The notes under the pieces were generated by a model, which saw nothing but the letters and a program-made list of their open reading frames with translations, was not told the origin of the DNA and did not search any database. A stretch of DNA of 17,229 nt from DATKZH01 sp964475955 (lineage in GTDB: Bacteria > Planctomycetota > Planctomycetia > Pirellulales > Thermoguttaceae): assembly GCA_964475955.1 (NCBI GenBank), contig CAYYZY010000168.1, positions 1 through 17,229 of the forward strand, given 5' to 3'. The position numbers and the translations under genes are program-made. Below are positions 15,796 to 17,229 of this stretch, piece by piece. Every line of letters begins with the position of its first letter. Position 1 is the stretch's first letter.

Positions 15796-15838
15796 GACTC
15801 CCGTCCACGCGCGCGTGGGCGGGAGTCTCTTCTTTGTC
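15796..15838 (+). terminator. Intrinsic terminator of barrel paralogue 2
   Basis: GACTCCCGTCCACG pairs with CGTGGGCGGGAGTC (15796-15827, one T:G pair), followed by TCTTCTTTGTC. It is nearly the same hairpin as after paralogue 1. It lies 55 bases short of the convergent rsmA stop and has no T-run on the minus strand, so it is oriented for the plus-strand gene. Confidence 0.8.
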
Positions 15839-15892
15839 GGCCGCAACGCTCCCGGCCGCCTGCGCGCGAGCCGCCGCGGCCGAGGCGACGCC

Positions 15893-16804
15893 TCACTCGC
15901 CCACCTCCGCCCGAACCGCTTCCGATAAGGCGAGCATGGCGTCGACGTCGAGCTGCTCGGCCCGCGCGGTGGGGGAGAGGCCCACGCGGCCGAGGATCGC
16001 GTCGGCCCCGGCCTTGGTGAGCCGGCCCTTGAACGCGCTGGCCAACTCCGAGCGCAGCAGCTTGCGGCGGTGGAAAAACATCGCGCGGATGAACCGGTGA
16101 AAAAAACCCCGGTCGGCGATGCGGGCGCGCAGCGCGTCGTCGACCGCCGCGTGAACGATGGCCGAGGTGACCTTGGGCCGCGGCCAGAACACGGTCGGCG
16201 GCATCAACCGAACGATCTCCACCCGGCACTGGCTCTGCATCCACAGGCTCAACGCCCCGTAGTCCTTGGTGCCGGGCCGGGCGACGATGCGGTGGGCCAG
16301 CTCCTTCTGAATCGTGGCGGTCATCGTGCGGGGCGGGTCGTCCAGCGCGAGCAGGTTCGTCAGAATGGGCGTGGCCACGTTGTAGGGGAGATTGGCCACC
16401 AGCTTCAGTTGCCGGCCGGGCGCGGCCGCCCGCTCGGCGCGCACCCGCTCCAGCAGTTCGGGGTGGATGCGGTTCTTGGTCGCCAGCGCGTCGATCTCCA
16501 GGAGCGTGACGTTCTCCAGCCCGTCGAGCTCCTCGCCGGCCAGCCGGGCCAGGTCGGAGTCGACCTCGACGGTCACCACGGCGGCGGCCTGGGCGGCCAT
16601 CAGCACGGTGAGCGAGCCGGTGCCCGTGCCCACTTCGAGCACCACGTCGTCGGGGCCCAGCCTGGCCGTGCGCACGAGGAACTCCTGGAGGTTCGGGTCG
16701 ATGAGGAAGTTCTGGCCCAGGCGCGTGCGGGGATGGATGCCGGCCTCCTCGAACCGCCGCATGAGGAAGGAGAGGGTCTGGTTGCGGGATGCGCGCCGGG
16801 CCAT
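15893..16804 (-). CDS. rsmA: 16S rRNA (adenine(1518)-N6/adenine(1519)-N6)-dimethyltransferase RsmA/KsgA
   Basis: A 303-residue cytoplasmic methyltransferase that uses S-adenosylmethionine to dimethylate two adjacent adenines in helix 45 of 16S rRNA during small-subunit maturation. Diagnostic motifs are LGQNFLID (residues 29-36), the SAM-binding VLEVGTGTGSLT (motif I), the acidic VEVDSDL, NLPYNVATPI (motif IV with the catalytic NLPY) and FWPRPKVTSAIV. The C-terminal helical domain with RRKLLRSELAS is also present. The length is close to the family norm. The start is ATG 16804, with a GAGG ribosome site seven bases upstream that overlaps the ribE stop region. The seven-base gap to ribE suggests one transcript. 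Confidence 0.95.
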   Translation of the reverse strand: MARRASRNQTLSFLMRRFEEAGIHPRTRLGQNFLIDPNLQEFLVRTARLGPDDVVLEVGTGTGSLTVLMAAQAAAVVTVEVDSDLARLAGEELDGLENVTLLEIDALATKNRIHPELLERVRAERAAAPGRQLKLVANLPYNVATPILTNLLALDDPPRTMTATIQKELAHRIVARPGTKDYGALSLWMQSQCRVEIVRLMPPTVFWPRPKVTSAIVHAAVDDALRARIADRGFFHRFIRAMFFHRRKLLRSELASAFKGRLTKAGADAILGRVGLSPTARAEQLDVDAMLALSEAVRAEVGE

Positions 16805-16811
16805 GGCAGCC

Positions 16812-17212
16812 TCAATCCCAGTCCTGGGCCTCGACCAACCGCTGGACGTACTTGGCCAGCATGTCGGTCTCCAGGTTCACCTTGTCGCCGGGCGTGAGCA
16901 CGCCGAGCGTGGTGATCTCCAGGGTGAACGGGATCAGGGCGACGCTGAACCGCTCCGGCTCGCTGTCGACGATCGTCAGGCTCACCCCGTCCACGGCGAT
17001 CGAGCCCTTGGAGGCCATCTGCACGCTCAGTTCTTTGGACAGGCCGAACCAGTAGTCGGACCACTCGCCGTGGTCCTGCCGCTCCAGGAGGATGCCGGTC
17101 CCGTCGATGTGCCCGCTCACAAAGTGCCCCCCCAGCCGGTCTCCCACGGCCAACGCCCGCTCGAGGTTCACCGGCCTCCCCTCACGCAGGTCGCCCAGGT
17201 TGGTGCGCGCGA
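16812..17212 (-). CDS. ribE: Riboflavin synthase alpha subunit, 5' end missing at contig edge
   Basis: About 133 C-terminal residues of riboflavin synthase, which dismutates two 6,7-dimethyl-8-ribityllumazine molecules to riboflavin. Recognisable segments are TNLGDLREG at the end of the first barrel, VNLERAL, GGHFVSGHIDG (the second-barrel ligand motif), SIAVDGVSLTIV, LIPFTLEITTLG and VNLETDMLAKYVQRL. The family is about 200-215 residues, so roughly 80 N-terminal residues, including the first half of the first lumazine-binding barrel, lie beyond the window. The frame stays open to the window edge, but the final 17 bases match sequencing adapter, so the residues they encode are not real. GTG 17171 is an internal Val codon, not a start. 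The gene is upstream of rsmA with a seven-base gap. Confidence 0.93.
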
Positions 17213-17229
17213 AGATCGGAAGAGCGTCG
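17213..17229. other. Illumina adapter remnant at the contig end
   Basis: The last 17 bases, AGATCGGAAGAGCGTCG, match the start of the Illumina TruSeq universal adapter read-through sequence exactly. They also replace the expected ribE coding sequence just where its homology stops. This stretch should be treated as an artefact, not genomic DNA. Confidence 0.9.

Noticed and set aside
11931..16244. A 1437-codon open frame on the minus strand, antisense to both barrel genes
   Set aside because: High GC in codon position three keeps an antisense frame open. The translation is Arg/Gly/Val-rich with no family motif, and the barrel genes on the other strand have signal peptides, ribosome sites and terminators.
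1..17229. tRNA, rRNA, riboswitch and transposase genes
   Set aside because: I looked for tRNA-like cloverleaf ends, rRNA-conserved stretches, an FMN riboswitch near ribE and transposase motifs and saw none. The region upstream of ribE, where a riboswitch would sit, is outside the window.

Overview
The window is GC-rich, gene-dense DNA that most resembles an uncultured planctomycete (Pirellulales-like). The clues are a secreted BNR sialidase, a short neutral-ceramidase-like protein, an exported WD40-caspase protein, FeeM-type acyltransferases and a DevBCA-like exporter, alongside ordinary bacterial ribE and rsmA. This assignment is inferred from gene content; no rRNA or tRNA gene was seen. The right edge is a contig end: the last 17 bases match the Illumina TruSeq adapter.

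Layout. At 1-180 there are nested palindromes downstream of a minus-strand sialidase (181-1317). Upstream of the sialidase on the same strand is a small orphan lectin-like frame (1410-1733) with its own hairpin terminator. A plus-strand ceramidase-like gene (1911-3293) diverges from these two. Next come two structured inverted repeats and a frameshifted relic (about 3496-3960) of an N-acyl amino acid synthase-like gene. The intact paralogue follows directly (4107-5132) and leads a tight plus-strand operon: permease (5166-6287), ATPase (6284-7039) and HlyD-type adaptor (7039-8133). The caspase/WD40 gene (8147-11515) converges on that operon from the minus strand. Two tandem plus-strand paralogues (12099-13862 and 14274-15737) encode predicted outer-membrane barrel proteins with Cys-rich and Gly/Ala-rich N-terminal linkers, each followed by nearly the same terminator hairpin. 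On the minus strand ribE (5' end missing) and rsmA form a compact pair at the right end.

How the genes may work together. The most coherent unit is the acyltransferase plus ABC exporter operon. The acyltransferase is predicted to make an N-acylated amino acid or related amide lipid, and the DevBCA-like tripartite pump could move it to the cell surface. The nearby ceramidase-like hydrolase also belongs to an amide-lipid family, so a lipid-amide theme is possible, but it is not shown by the sequence. The tandem barrel pair looks like a local duplication. The sialidase and lectin fragment fit extracellular glycan use.
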